From Clostridium sp. AM49-4BH (GTDB taxonomy: Bacteria > Bacillota > Clostridia > Lachnospirales > Lachnospiraceae), in assembly GCF_003478335.1 (NCBI RefSeq), contig NZ_QUFB01000016.1, positions 1 through 58,058 on the forward strand: DNA of 58,058 nucleotides. The letters run 5' to 3'. Below the pieces are notes generated by a model. That model was not told where the DNA came from. It searched no databases and worked only from the letters and a program-made list of their open reading frames with translations. A program made the translations under genes and the position numbers. This document shows positions 27,059 through 35,771 of this stretch, one piece after another (within the stretch, counting starts at the first letter, position 1; every line of letters begins with the position of its first letter).

Positions 27059-27311
27059 AGTAATCTTACATTCCTTTCCAAACTTGCTAAGTTACCGTGT
27101 GTTCGCACTTTGCCAAACGCACAAAAGGTGGTCTGTCAATACCTTTGTGCATATGAAGTATGAGTTACAGATGTATATTGTAACAAAAAAGAAAACGTCG
27201 AACAAGGGCGTAAAATGATATTCGATGGGCACTGTTTTCACAGGATAGGACATAGTATGATGAAACTGCAGGAAACAAAAGCCATGAAATTAACGGAAGG
27301 TGGAGAGGCAG

Positions 27312-28220
27312 ATGCAGCAATTATATGCAAATTACAGCTTACTAATGATAATGCTCGGTGCAGGGATTATCACACTGCTCCTGCAAAGTATAGCGGGTCA
27401 TGTTATGAACAATCTGTTAGAGGAGTGTTCTAAAATTGCCGGGACGAAAAATCCGTGGATCCGCAATTTGATCAAAAAATTTCAAGTGTGTTACGAACTA
27501 CATATTCCGGCAAAAGATGTGGGCGGTTTTGTGGACAGGTACCTGTTGGAATACCGGGCATATCAAATACGATTATCTACTTGGGAAAATGTTGGACTGT
27601 ATGGGGCATGGTTTGTGGGAATGTATTTTGGGGTGTGTACGATTTATGGGATATATATTCAGACATCACTTCAAGTTTATGGTATGTATTGTATCTACAC
27701 CGTTATCATATTAGCACTTATTTTTGGAGGCGAATTATTGATGCAGGTGCATGCACATAAAAAAATGATCCGTATTTATTTGTTGGATTATTTGGAAAAC
27801 AGTTTGCAGCCACGATTGGAAAATCAATATTTGTATCCGGAAGAGCAGGCAAAATATCAACAAGCTTATTTCGAGGAGCCGGAGCAGCAAACGCTTGCAT
27901 TAGCTGCCGGTAATGAGGAAACAGAACAGGAAAAGGAAGCTGTCTGGTCGATTGCCGGGAGATGGCAGGACGGTATGGAATATGCGGTTCATGAGGAATG
28001 GCAGAATGAACATGGACATGCATGCAAGCAGACTTTGGCACCGGCTTGGCCAGAGGGGGATATGTGCAGGCAGACTTCAGCACCGGCTTGGCCGGAGGGG
28101 GATATGTGCAAGCAGACTTCGGCACCGGCTTGGCTGGAGAAAGGCATACGTGAGCAGAAAGAGCAAAGAGCAGAAGAAAAACTAACGCTGCTCGGAGAAA
28201 TTATGGAAGAGTATTTCTAG
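27312..28220 (+). CDS. Membrane protein with C-terminal tandem repeats, function unknown
   Basis: 302 residues; ATG 27312 follows GGAGAGG. Three membrane segments: near the N-terminus (LLMIMLGAGIITLLLQSI), then GLYGAWFVGMYFGVCTIYGI and YCIYTVIILALIFGGELLM. The region between the first two (ECSKIAGTKNPWIRNLIKKF) is amphipathic. The C-terminal tail is Glu/Gln-rich, holds three 14-residue repeats with Cys and Trp (QTSAPAWPEGDMCK), and ends LLGEIMEEYF. I recognise no family. The MerR-type regulator follows 17 nt later and is probably co-transcribed. Confidence 0.6.
   Translation: MQQLYANYSLLMIMLGAGIITLLLQSIAGHVMNNLLEECSKIAGTKNPWIRNLIKKFQVCYELHIPAKDVGGFVDRYLLEYRAYQIRLSTWENVGLYGAWFVGMYFGVCTIYGIYIQTSLQVYGMYCIYTVIILALIFGGELLMQVHAHKKMIRIYLLDYLENSLQPRLENQYLYPEEQAKYQQAYFEEPEQQTLALAAGNEETEQEKEAVWSIAGRWQDGMEYAVHEEWQNEHGHACKQTLAPAWPEGDMCRQTSAPAWPEGDMCKQTSAPAWLEKGIREQKEQRAEEKLTLLGEIMEEYF
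28029..28148 (+). repeat. 42-nt in-frame tandem repeat (about 3 units)
   Basis: Two full units and a partial third, nearly identical in DNA. Encodes QT[LS]APAWPEGDMC[RK]. Confidence 0.8.
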
Positions 28221-28237
28221 AAATGGAGGATGACACA

Positions 28238-28945
28238 ATGGAAAAGAGATTTGGCATTTCAGATGCGGCGAGACAGGTTGGTGTGGAGGCACATGTACTG
28301 CGTTATTGGGAGGATGAACTTGGGTTAGCGATTCCACGTAATGGGCAGGGACATCGATACTATAGAGAGCAGGACATTCATATTTTGCATAAGATCAGAG
28401 ATTGGAAAGAGCAGGGCTTTCAACTTCGTGCTATTAAGCTGCTTTTGCCGGATCGAAGACGAGTCGAGGCGATGACGCCGCAGGAATTGTATCATCTGCG
28501 TGAAGAGTTAAATCAAAAGGTGCAGATGGAAGAAGATCGATCGCCAAAGCATGCAAGAATGGGGCAGGTGACTCCGTTGCCGTCAGCAATGGAAGTGGCG
28601 GAGCCGGTGAGCAGCATCAGCAAAGAACAAAAATTGCAGCAGTTTGAGCAGATGATGCGTGATATGATCACAAGTGTTGTGGAACAGCAGACGCAACAAT
28701 CTGAAGAGCGGATCGCAGAGGCTGTAACAGAAAAGGTGAGTAAGCAAATGGATTATTTGATGCGGGAAAAGGAAGAGTTACAACAAAAGCAAATAGAAAT
28801 ATTAGAAAAAATATTAATCGAAATGCGTCCGGCGGCAAAAGAAGCGGCAGCCACCGAAGAGCTGCCGCAGGTTACAACGATCAGATCCCGCAAGAAAGAG
28901 CGGGAGGCAAAACGCAGTGTAGGATGGCTGCATCTGCCATTCTGA
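28238..28945 (+). CDS. MerR-type transcriptional regulator with long coiled-coil tail
   Basis: 235 residues from ATG 28238, which sits 8 nt after GGAGG; an in-frame ATG at 28223 would overlap that site. The N-terminal ~75 residues are a MerR winged helix (FGISDAARQVGVEAHVLRYWEDELGL ... GHRYYREQDIHILHKI). The rest is Glu/Gln-rich and predicted coiled coil, with no metal or drug-binding domain, so the inducer is not evident. It is coupled to the membrane protein gene before it, which may be its partner. Confidence 0.85.
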   Translation: MEKRFGISDAARQVGVEAHVLRYWEDELGLAIPRNGQGHRYYREQDIHILHKIRDWKEQGFQLRAIKLLLPDRRRVEAMTPQELYHLREELNQKVQMEEDRSPKHARMGQVTPLPSAMEVAEPVSSISKEQKLQQFEQMMRDMITSVVEQQTQQSEERIAEAVTEKVSKQMDYLMREKEELQQKQIEILEKILIEMRPAAKEAAATEELPQVTTIRSRKKEREAKRSVGWLHLPF

Positions 28946-28967
28946 TCCATGAATTATTTTTGACGGG

Positions 28968-29657
28968 TTATTTGTCTGCACTTTTGACAACGATTTTGCA
29001 TTTAGCGCGAACCCCATTCGCAAGTGTTGCGGTTACGTAAGTCGTTCCTGGTCTTTTGCCTCGAAGGACACCCTTTTTATTAATAGTAGCGATACGTGTA
29101 TTGAGTATGGTATATACCGGTTTTTCCTTCGTAATGCTTGGACGAAGCGTAATCCGCACTTTCCTCGTCTTGGATTTTGTTATCTTATATTTGGAATGCT
29201 TAAATTTGATGCTGACAGCATGTGGTGATACAGATACCTTGGCTTTCAGTGTGGTTGGACGATTCATAAAGAAAAGTCCTGACGTTGATCGGATGCGGAT
29301 CTGAATGGTTGCCGTACCGGCCGACATACCATAGTAATCGCAAGTATTTTCGGATACTTTTGATACCTTGAGAATGGAAGGATTGGAACTTTTAAATGTC
29401 GTTTCATATCCATCCAGATCGTCTAGTAACGTGAGACTGGAGGAGTCGCCGATAAATATTTTTTTTTGAAAATTTTTCTTTGTTCCCGGTTTTTTGGAAC
29501 GCTGTAAAGAGCCGGAGGCATCTAAAGCCTGTTTGCCGTTGATCTCGGTTGCAACGACGGGGATCTTCGGTGCCTTAGCGGCGGCCGGTTTACCTTGTGT
29601 GCACAAGATCATGACCAGTGCGATCAGCGCCAGTTTTATTTGTTTTCTATAGTTCAT
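28968..29657 (-). CDS. Secreted Big_2 (bacterial Ig-like) protein
   Basis: 229 residues from ATG 29657 (after AGGATAATT); further upstream in-frame Met codons lack a leader-like sequence. A signal peptide (KLALIALVMILCTQG, cut near AAAKA) is followed by an unassigned region with IFIGDSSSLTLLDDLDGYET and a Big_2 domain at the C-terminus (VRITLRPSITKEKPVYTILN ... KRPGTTYVTATLANGVRAKC). It is probably a small surface or secreted adhesion or cell-wall protein. It is divergent from the two-component system. Confidence 0.75.
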   Translation of the reverse strand: MNYRKQIKLALIALVMILCTQGKPAAAKAPKIPVVATEINGKQALDASGSLQRSKKPGTKKNFQKKIFIGDSSSLTLLDDLDGYETTFKSSNPSILKVSKVSENTCDYYGMSAGTATIQIRIRSTSGLFFMNRPTTLKAKVSVSPHAVSIKFKHSKYKITKSKTRKVRITLRPSITKEKPVYTILNTRIATINKKGVLRGKRPGTTYVTATLANGVRAKCKIVVKSADK

Positions 29658-29874
29658 AATTATCCTCATTTCTACACACGTGTTCCATGCATAAGACAAT
29701 TCGTGTCCGGTGCGTATCAACACAAATAGCATGTATTATCATTTCCCACCTATATCAGGTTCGCATTTATCATAGAATAAGATAATGGCAGAAAGGTGTC
29801 AAATATTTGCCATCTTTTTCAAATACTATTATACTTATTACAGGAAGTGGTCAGATTCGACGAAGGAGGAACTC

Positions 29875-30573
29875 ATGGAATACATATTGATTGCAGATGA
29901 TAATAAAGATATTACGGATATTTTAGAAAAATATGTCAAAAAAGAAGGTTATGGAGCGTTGATCGCCACAGATGGCATTCAGACGGAAGAGCTGTTTCAC
30001 ACATATCATCCGGCGGCCATACTGCTGGATGTGATGATGCCGGGGAAGGATGGCTATGAGGTGTGCCGCACGATCCGACAGGAATCCGCCGTACCGATCA
30101 TTTTAATTACGGCACGAGGCGAAGACTATGATAAGATCATGGGATTAGACATTGGTGCAGATGATTATATCGTGAAACCGTTTAGCCCGAGTGAGGTTAT
30201 GGCGAGACTGCGCGCGGTGCTTCGTCGGATAAGCCGTCAGAGTGTGGAGACGCAGTCCGGACAGATCTTACGTGTCAGCAATATGGAAGTGAATTTAGAT
30301 GAATATACATTTTGCATTGATGGCAAAAAGATTCCAATGACGAAAAAAGAAATTGAAACCATGTGGACGTTAGCAAGTACACCGGGCAAAGTATTTACCA
30401 GAGATAATCTGCTTGACAGTTTATGGGGCTACGATTACTACGGAGACAGCCGCACGGTAGATTCGCATATCAAAAGACTGCGTGCGAAACTTGATTCTGT
30501 GCCGCATCCGGATTGGACGATCAAGACGATCTGGGGTGTCGGCTACAAGCTAGAGATTGCCGGAGGACAGTAA
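29875..30573 (+). CDS. OmpR-family response regulator
   Basis: 232 residues; ATG 29875 follows GAAGGAGG. The receiver domain has the acidic pair DD (8-9), phospho-acceptor Asp52 (AAILLDVMMPG), Thr in ITARG and Lys in DDYIVKPFSP. The C-terminal winged helix (LWGYDYYGDSRTVDSHIKRLR) is OmpR/PhoB type. It pairs with the kinase 3 nt downstream. Confidence 0.95.
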   Translation: MEYILIADDNKDITDILEKYVKKEGYGALIATDGIQTEELFHTYHPAAILLDVMMPGKDGYEVCRTIRQESAVPIILITARGEDYDKIMGLDIGADDYIVKPFSPSEVMARLRAVLRRISRQSVETQSGQILRVSNMEVNLDEYTFCIDGKKIPMTKKEIETMWTLASTPGKVFTRDNLLDSLWGYDYYGDSRTVDSHIKRLRAKLDSVPHPDWTIKTIWGVGYKLEIAGGQ

Positions 30574-30576
30574 GAC

Positions 30577-32097
30577 ATGAAAGGGCTGCATAAGATCAGA
30601 CAAAAATGGAATGATTCCAAGCTTGGCAGAAATGATATATCTGTACGCATTTATCTGTCTTTTGTTGTGGTGCTTGCTGTTTCGCTGTTGTTGACCGGGG
30701 CAATCTTTAATTATTTATATCAGCGCAATTACACGCGCTCCTACACGGAACTTTTGACCAAACAGGGCAAAAAGATAGCACGCCGGGTGTCCAAGTTTCA
30801 GTACAAGAAGAATATCGGACAGTATGAAAAATATTCCGTTTATATTGATGAGATTGAGAGCGCAGAGAACACAGATGTATGGATCCTCAGCAATCATAAG
30901 GCGAAAAATGCCTTGAAAGAAGATTTTACGAATGCAGAAATGAACGATGACAATCTGACCGATGAAATGTATGCGGTACTTCGCCAGGCGTTTGGCGGAC
31001 AGACAGGAGCGTCATCAAGCTATGATAAAGCATATGGTATGATGATCCTTCGTGTGGCGATCCCGGTGCACGATTACAAAACCGATCAGGTGATCGGAGC
31101 GGTTATGATGGTTTCTATGATCGACCGCCAGACGATGGGACTACGAGAGGGAAAATATCTGATTTCTCTCAGTGCAGTGGTAGCGGTAGTTATTTCGTAT
31201 TTGATCGCTTTGATCTTTACAAAATATCTGTCTCTGCCGATCAACAAGATCGGTAAGACGATCCGAAGAATTGCGGGAGGCGATTATTCTCCGGTTGAGA
31301 AGTACAGTCACAGCAGGCAGTTATCACAGTTGGAGGAGCAATTAGATGTTCTTGCAGAGCGCTTGACAAAAGCGGAGCAGGAACGTGCGAATTTAGAGCA
31401 GGTAAGAAGAGACTTTTTTGCAAATGTTTCTCATGAATTGCGGACACCGATCACAGTAGTGCGCGGATATGCGGAAATGCTTCACGATGATGTGCTTTCG
31501 GAGGAGGAAGATGTCCGCGGCGTATATGACCGGATCTTATTAGAGTGTCAGGGGATGGAACGCCTGGTGCAGGATCTGTTTTTACTCTCTAAAATGCAGA
31601 ATCCGGATTTTCAGATGGACAAAGAACCTGTCAGCTTGGCACAGATCTTTGCGGACGTAATGCGCAGTGCACGCGTGATCGGCGAGGAAAAAGAGATTCA
31701 TTTTGTGGTTGATATACCGGAAGAGCAGCCGTTTATGATCGAGGGCGATTATGGAAGATTACGGCAAATGTTTTTGATCGTGTTAGATAATGCCGTAAAG
31801 TTTTCTGAACGAGGGGGCAAGGTGCACTTGACTCTTGTCAGCCGGGACGGTCTGATCAAGGCACAGATCGCTGATCAGGGCATTGGGATCGCACCGGAAG
31901 AGCTGCCATATATTTTTGAAAAGTTTTATAAATCAAAGCTGACACAAAATGAAAAAGGAACCGGGCTTGGACTAATGATCGCTAAGCAGATCATATTACG
32001 CCATGGAGGTGACGTTGAGGTGCAGAGTGTGCCGGGAGAAGGTACGACCTTTACCTTTACGTTTATGGAGCTGACTTCGCTGGAAGAATATGAGTAA
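30577..32097 (+). CDS. Sensor histidine kinase
   Basis: 506 residues. First membrane segment ~27-48, an extracytoplasmic sensor of ~150 residues, second membrane segment (YLISLSAVVAVVISYLIAL), HAMP linker (KYLSLPINKIGKTIRRIAGGDY), dimerisation domain with His286 in NVSHELRTPITVV, and a HATPase domain (DNAVKFSE, DQGIGIAPEEL, GTGLGLMIAKQI). It phosphorylates the regulator encoded just before it. The signal is not evident; a CsrS/WalK-like wall or antimicrobial signal is possible but unproven. Confidence 0.95.
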   Translation: MKGLHKIRQKWNDSKLGRNDISVRIYLSFVVVLAVSLLLTGAIFNYLYQRNYTRSYTELLTKQGKKIARRVSKFQYKKNIGQYEKYSVYIDEIESAENTDVWILSNHKAKNALKEDFTNAEMNDDNLTDEMYAVLRQAFGGQTGASSSYDKAYGMMILRVAIPVHDYKTDQVIGAVMMVSMIDRQTMGLREGKYLISLSAVVAVVISYLIALIFTKYLSLPINKIGKTIRRIAGGDYSPVEKYSHSRQLSQLEEQLDVLAERLTKAEQERANLEQVRRDFFANVSHELRTPITVVRGYAEMLHDDVLSEEEDVRGVYDRILLECQGMERLVQDLFLLSKMQNPDFQMDKEPVSLAQIFADVMRSARVIGEEKEIHFVVDIPEEQPFMIEGDYGRLRQMFLIVLDNAVKFSERGGKVHLTLVSRDGLIKAQIADQGIGIAPEELPYIFEKFYKSKLTQNEKGTGLGLMIAKQIILRHGGDVEVQSVPGEGTTFTFTFMELTSLEEYE

Positions 32098-32110
32098 ATT
32101 CATTTGACAG

Positions 32111-32139
32111 TTGTATTTTTCAAGAAAATTGTATATACT
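32111..32139 (+). promoter_or_regulatory. Promoter of the 6S-like RNA
   Basis: TTGTAT (32111-32116), 17-nt spacer, TATACT (32134-32139). This predicts a start at about 32146, exactly where the terminal stem begins. Confidence 0.5.
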
Positions 32140-32145
32140 TATAGT

Positions 32146-32326
32146 ACCTGGAATGTACGACAACTTCTGATATTTTGAACCTACACTTTTTGAATGGGAT
32201 TCCTATATATATGAAAGAATGTCATGCCTTCATTGCAGAGGAAGATTGCATTTCATATGCGGTTGCCCACCTAGCTGATCGCTAGGACTCAAAATTCAGG
32301 AACCGGCATTTTGGGTATATTTTTTT
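32146..32326 (+). ncRNA. ssrS: 6S RNA-like structured RNA (ssrS candidate)
   Basis: A ~180-nt non-coding stretch that folds as 6S RNA does. The ends ACCTGGAATG and CATTTTGGGT pair (with G-U pairs). Inside, TTCTGA pairs with TCAGGA and TTTTGA with TCAAAA. Then comes an unpaired central bubble with a small hairpin on its 3' side (CCTAGC-TGAT-C-GCTAGG), and a long apical stem around 32200-32260. It ends in a T run. 6S RNA mimics an open promoter and binds housekeeping RNA polymerase in stationary phase. The call rests on shape, size, promoter and position; I could not run a covariance search. Confidence 0.6.
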
Positions 32327-32435
32327 GTCCAATCTTAAGAACCGTTCGGATCGAATACACATGGAAGATCGCGCGGCAGAAGGTGTGGACAAGTGGAACC
32401 GGAAGAAATATACGAAATATTTGGAGGAAGAAAAA

Positions 32436-33410
32436 GTGGCACAGAAGGGTGATTTATTATCTTTTCGTCCGGACATTAAAGTGTTGGACGCAACAATTCG
32501 TGATGGTGGTTTGGTAAATGATTTTTATTTTACAGATGAATTTATCCATAATCTGTACAAAGCAAATGTAAAAGCAGGCGTAGACTATATGGAGTTTGGT
32601 TATCGCGCTGATAAAGAGATGTTTGACGTGGATGCTTATGGCCCATGGAAGTTTGCTGAGGATGACAAGATTCGCGAAGTCGTTGGTGATAATGACACCG
32701 ATCTGAAGATTTCCATTATGGCAGATGTAGGACGCTGCAATTATAAAGAAGATATTCATGACCGCAGCGACAGTCCGGTAGATCTTATCCGTGTGGCAAC
32801 TTATGTGAATACAATGCCGGCGGCGATCGATATGATCGAAGATGCACACCGCAAAGGGTACGAAACGACTTGTAATATCATGGCGATTTCCAATGCGAAA
32901 GAGTCCGACATTAATAAAGCGTTAGAAATGCTTGGTAAATCTTGTGTTGATGGCATTTACATCGTGGACAGTTTTGGTTCACTGTTCCCGGAGCAGATCC
33001 GCACTATTTCAGATCAGTATATGGAAGTGGGCGAGAAGTACGGCAAATACATAGGAATGCACGCACATAACAATCAGCAGCTTGCTTTTGCAAATACGAT
33101 CGAGTCCTGTGCAAGAGGTGTGTCTTATTTGGATGCAACGATGAGCGGAATGGGACGTGGAGCAGGAAACTGCTGCATGGAATTATTGCTTGGATTTTTG
33201 AAGAATCCAAAGTACAAGCTTTTCCCGATCATTAAATTCATCGAGCAGAATATTGTGCCATTAAAAGAGCAGGGAGTTGAATGGGGATTTGATATTCCAT
33301 ATCTGTTGACAGGTCATTTGAATCAGCATCCACGTGCAGCAATTGCCGCAATGAAAGAGGGACGCAAGGATTACTCCGGATTTTACAAAGAAATTATTGA
33401 TAAAGATTGA
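32436..33410 (+). CDS. DRE-TIM aldolase/HMGL-like protein
   Basis: 324 residues from GTG 32436, which sits 8 nt after GGAGG; the ATG at 32361 has no ribosome binding site. The DATIRDGG motif near the N-terminus and the HAHNNQQLAFANT and DATMSGMGRGAGN segments define the DRE-TIM metallolyase superfamily (4-hydroxy-2-oxovalerate aldolase, HMG-CoA lyase, isopropylmalate synthase relatives). The Asp and two His bind a divalent metal. There is no DmpFG-style dehydrogenase partner here, so the substrate remains open. It lies immediately after the 6S-like RNA and before murI. Confidence 0.8.
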   Translation: MAQKGDLLSFRPDIKVLDATIRDGGLVNDFYFTDEFIHNLYKANVKAGVDYMEFGYRADKEMFDVDAYGPWKFAEDDKIREVVGDNDTDLKISIMADVGRCNYKEDIHDRSDSPVDLIRVATYVNTMPAAIDMIEDAHRKGYETTCNIMAISNAKESDINKALEMLGKSCVDGIYIVDSFGSLFPEQIRTISDQYMEVGEKYGKYIGMHAHNNQQLAFANTIESCARGVSYLDATMSGMGRGAGNCCMELLLGFLKNPKYKLFPIIKFIEQNIVPLKEQGVEWGFDIPYLLTGHLNQHPRAAIAAMKEGRKDYSGFYKEIIDKD

Positions 33411-33467
33411 TCCGATTCAAAATAAACGGGTGATCAGGAGTATGTAGGAAAGGAATGTAGGGAAAGT

Positions 33468-34307
33468 ATGGTCGAAGCAATATTTAACACGCCGATCGGA
33501 GTGTTTGATTCCGGTTTGGGCGGTGTCAGTGTTTTGCGACAGATGCGTTATTTGATGCCTGCAGAGCAATTCTTATATTATGGGGATTGTGCAAATGCAC
33601 CATATGGTACAAGGACTGTCGAAGAGGTAAGAGATCTGACGATCAAGCATGTTAGCCGGCTGCTCGATCAGGGCTGCAAGGCGATTGTTGTTGCCTGCAA
33701 TACGGCGACCAGCTGTGCGATCAAAGAGCTTCGGGAAATGTATTCAGATATTCCGATTGTTGGCATAGAACCTGCGATCAAGCCGGCAGTAACAGAACAC
33801 CCGGGCGGCAATATACTTGTGATGGCAACACCGATGACGTTGAAGCAGCAAAAATTCAATAAACTGATGCATAAATATGAAGATCAGGCAAATATCATCC
33901 CGGTGCCATGTCCCGGCTTGATGGAATTCATCGAGAGCGGAGATTTTGACGGCGAAGAAGTTTATATATACTTGCATGAACTTTTTGAGGGAATCAAAGA
34001 AAGACCGTTGGATGGAATTGTTCTCGGATGCACTCACTATCCATTCGTACAGGATACGATCTTGGAGATGGTTGGAGAACATGTGGATCTGTATGATGGC
34101 GCAATTGGCACGGCAAAGGAAATGCAGCGGCGGTTACGCGAGATCAAGTTACTGGCAACGAAAGAAGAGCTTGGACATGTTCATTTTGAATGCAGTGGTA
34201 ACCGTGGGGAGAAAACAAAGTTGTTTCAGCGATTGATGGCACTTCCGGTTGTGTCAGCAAAACCGATGACGCAAGATCAGTTTAAGGATTATTTTACAAT
34301 TGATTAA
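33468..34307 (+). CDS. murI: Glutamate racemase
   Basis: 279 residues. GVFDSGLGGVSVLRQ at the N-terminus, YYGDCANAPYG, the first catalytic Cys in VVACNTATS and the second in VLGCTHYPF. It makes D-glutamate for peptidoglycan stem peptides. Ribosome binding site AGGAATGTAGGG is slightly distant. It is followed 12 nt later by the sulfhydrylase gene, so the two are co-transcribed. Confidence 0.95.
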   Translation: MVEAIFNTPIGVFDSGLGGVSVLRQMRYLMPAEQFLYYGDCANAPYGTRTVEEVRDLTIKHVSRLLDQGCKAIVVACNTATSCAIKELREMYSDIPIVGIEPAIKPAVTEHPGGNILVMATPMTLKQQKFNKLMHKYEDQANIIPVPCPGLMEFIESGDFDGEEVYIYLHELFEGIKERPLDGIVLGCTHYPFVQDTILEMVGEHVDLYDGAIGTAKEMQRRLREIKLLATKEELGHVHFECSGNRGEKTKLFQRLMALPVVSAKPMTQDQFKDYFTID

Positions 34308-34319
34308 TTAAGGAGAGAT

Positions 34320-35609
34320 ATGATGAACGAATATACAATGGGAACAAAGTGTGTACAGGCAGGATATACTCCGGGTAATGGCGAACCGCGTCAGATCCCG
34401 ATCGTGCAGTCTACTACATTTAAGTATGACACCAGTGAGGATATGGGAAAATTATTTGATCTGGAAGCAAGCGGATATTTTTACACACGCTTGCAGAATC
34501 CAACCAACGATCATGTAGCAGCTAAGATTGCAGCAATGGAGGGTGGTACGGCAGCAATGCTGACTTCTTCCGGTCAGGCCGCCAATTTTTTTGCTTTGTT
34601 TAATATTTGTGAGTGCGGCAGTCATATTGTGGCATCTTCATCAATCTATGGTGGTACATTTAATTTGATACAGGTCACCATGGCAAAGATGGGTATTACT
34701 GTTACATTTGTATCCCCGGATTGTACAGAAGAAGAGTTAAATGCAGCATTTCAGGATAATACGCGTGCGGTTTTTGGTGAGACGATTGCTAATCCTGCAT
34801 TGACGGTATTGGATATTGAAAAGTTTGCGAAGGCTGCGCACGCGCATGGTGTGCCGTTGATCGTGGATAATACATTCCCAACGCCGGTGAATTGCCGGCC
34901 GATCGAGTGGGGGGCAGATATTGTGACGCACTCTACGACAAAATATATGGATGGACACGGAGCAGCAGTCGGTGGTGCAATCGTTGATTCCGGTAAGTTT
35001 GACTGGATGGCACATGCGGATAAGTTCCCGGGACTTTGCACACCGGATGAATCTTATCATGGTATTACTTATGCTGAAAAGTTTGGCAAAGAGGGGGCAT
35101 TTATTACAAAATGTACAGCACAGTTGATGCGTGATTTTGGATGCATTCAGTCTCCACAGCATGCATTCCTCTTGAATTTAGGATTAGAATCTCTTCATGT
35201 TCGTATGCCTCGACACGTTGAGAATGGACAGGCTGTAGCAGAATTTTTACAGGAACAGCCACAGGTATCTTATGTTAATTATTCCGGTCTGCCAACAGAT
35301 CGTTACTATACATTAGCACAGAAATATCTGCCGAATGGCGGATGTGGTGTCGTTTCATTCGAATTAAAGGGTGGACGTGCTGCGGCTGAGAAGTTTATGA
35401 AGAATCTGAAGTTGGCGGCGATCGAGACACATGTAGCAGATGCAAGAACCTGCTGCTTGAACCCGGCTACTTCGACACATCGTCAGATGACAGATGAACA
35501 ATTAGAGGCAGCAGGTGTACCTGCCGGCTTGGTTCGTATTTCATGTGGTTTGGAAGATAAAGCAGATCTGATCGCAGATCTGAAACAGGCATTAGAAGCG
35601 ATTGACTGA
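34320..35609 (+). CDS. O-acetylhomoserine (thiol)-lyase / sulfhydrylase
   Basis: 429 residues, full length for the MetY/Cys-Met PLP family. The PLP lysine is about 208 (HSTTKYMDGHG); other family marks are QSTTFKYDTSEDM, YTRLQNPT and the SSGQAANFF phosphate-binding region. It makes homocysteine from O-acetylhomoserine and sulfide, feeding methionine synthesis. Two ATGs stand together (34320, 34323) after AGGAGAG. I saw no SAM riboswitch or T-box before it. Confidence 0.92.
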   Translation: MMNEYTMGTKCVQAGYTPGNGEPRQIPIVQSTTFKYDTSEDMGKLFDLEASGYFYTRLQNPTNDHVAAKIAAMEGGTAAMLTSSGQAANFFALFNICECGSHIVASSSIYGGTFNLIQVTMAKMGITVTFVSPDCTEEELNAAFQDNTRAVFGETIANPALTVLDIEKFAKAAHAHGVPLIVDNTFPTPVNCRPIEWGADIVTHSTTKYMDGHGAAVGGAIVDSGKFDWMAHADKFPGLCTPDESYHGITYAEKFGKEGAFITKCTAQLMRDFGCIQSPQHAFLLNLGLESLHVRMPRHVENGQAVAEFLQEQPQVSYVNYSGLPTDRYYTLAQKYLPNGGCGVVSFELKGGRAAAEKFMKNLKLAAIETHVADARTCCLNPATSTHRQMTDEQLEAAGVPAGLVRISCGLEDKADLIADLKQALEAID

Positions 35610-35631
35610 TTGCCACTGTATGCAGGATACA

Positions 35632-35690
35632 ATAAAAGCAAAGCCAGCGCTTTGCCTTTGTCTCGCTATACAACAGCAATTTCCGATTAA
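35632..35690 (-). repeat. Terminator-like dispersed repeat, reverse copy
   Basis: On the minus strand it reads GGAAATTGCTGTTGTATAGC ... GGCAAAGCGCTGGCTTTGCTTTT, the same family as at 1146-1232. Although reversed, the palindrome can still form a hairpin after the sulfhydrylase gene. Confidence 0.7.
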
Positions 35691-35771
35691 TCAAGAAAAA
35701 CCTCTCTGTATAGATCTCGTTTGGGAAATATGCAGGGGGGTTTTGACGTAATAGAGGAGGATGACAGAGCG

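Noticed and set aside
27118..27149. Hairpin GCACAAAAGGT/ACCTTTGTGC as a terminator
   Set aside because: No T run on either strand, and it stands upstream of both neighbouring genes where no transcript should end.
34308..34319. SAM riboswitch or T-box before the O-acetylhomoserine sulfhydrylase gene
   Set aside because: Only 12 nt separate it from murI; there is no room for a leader.
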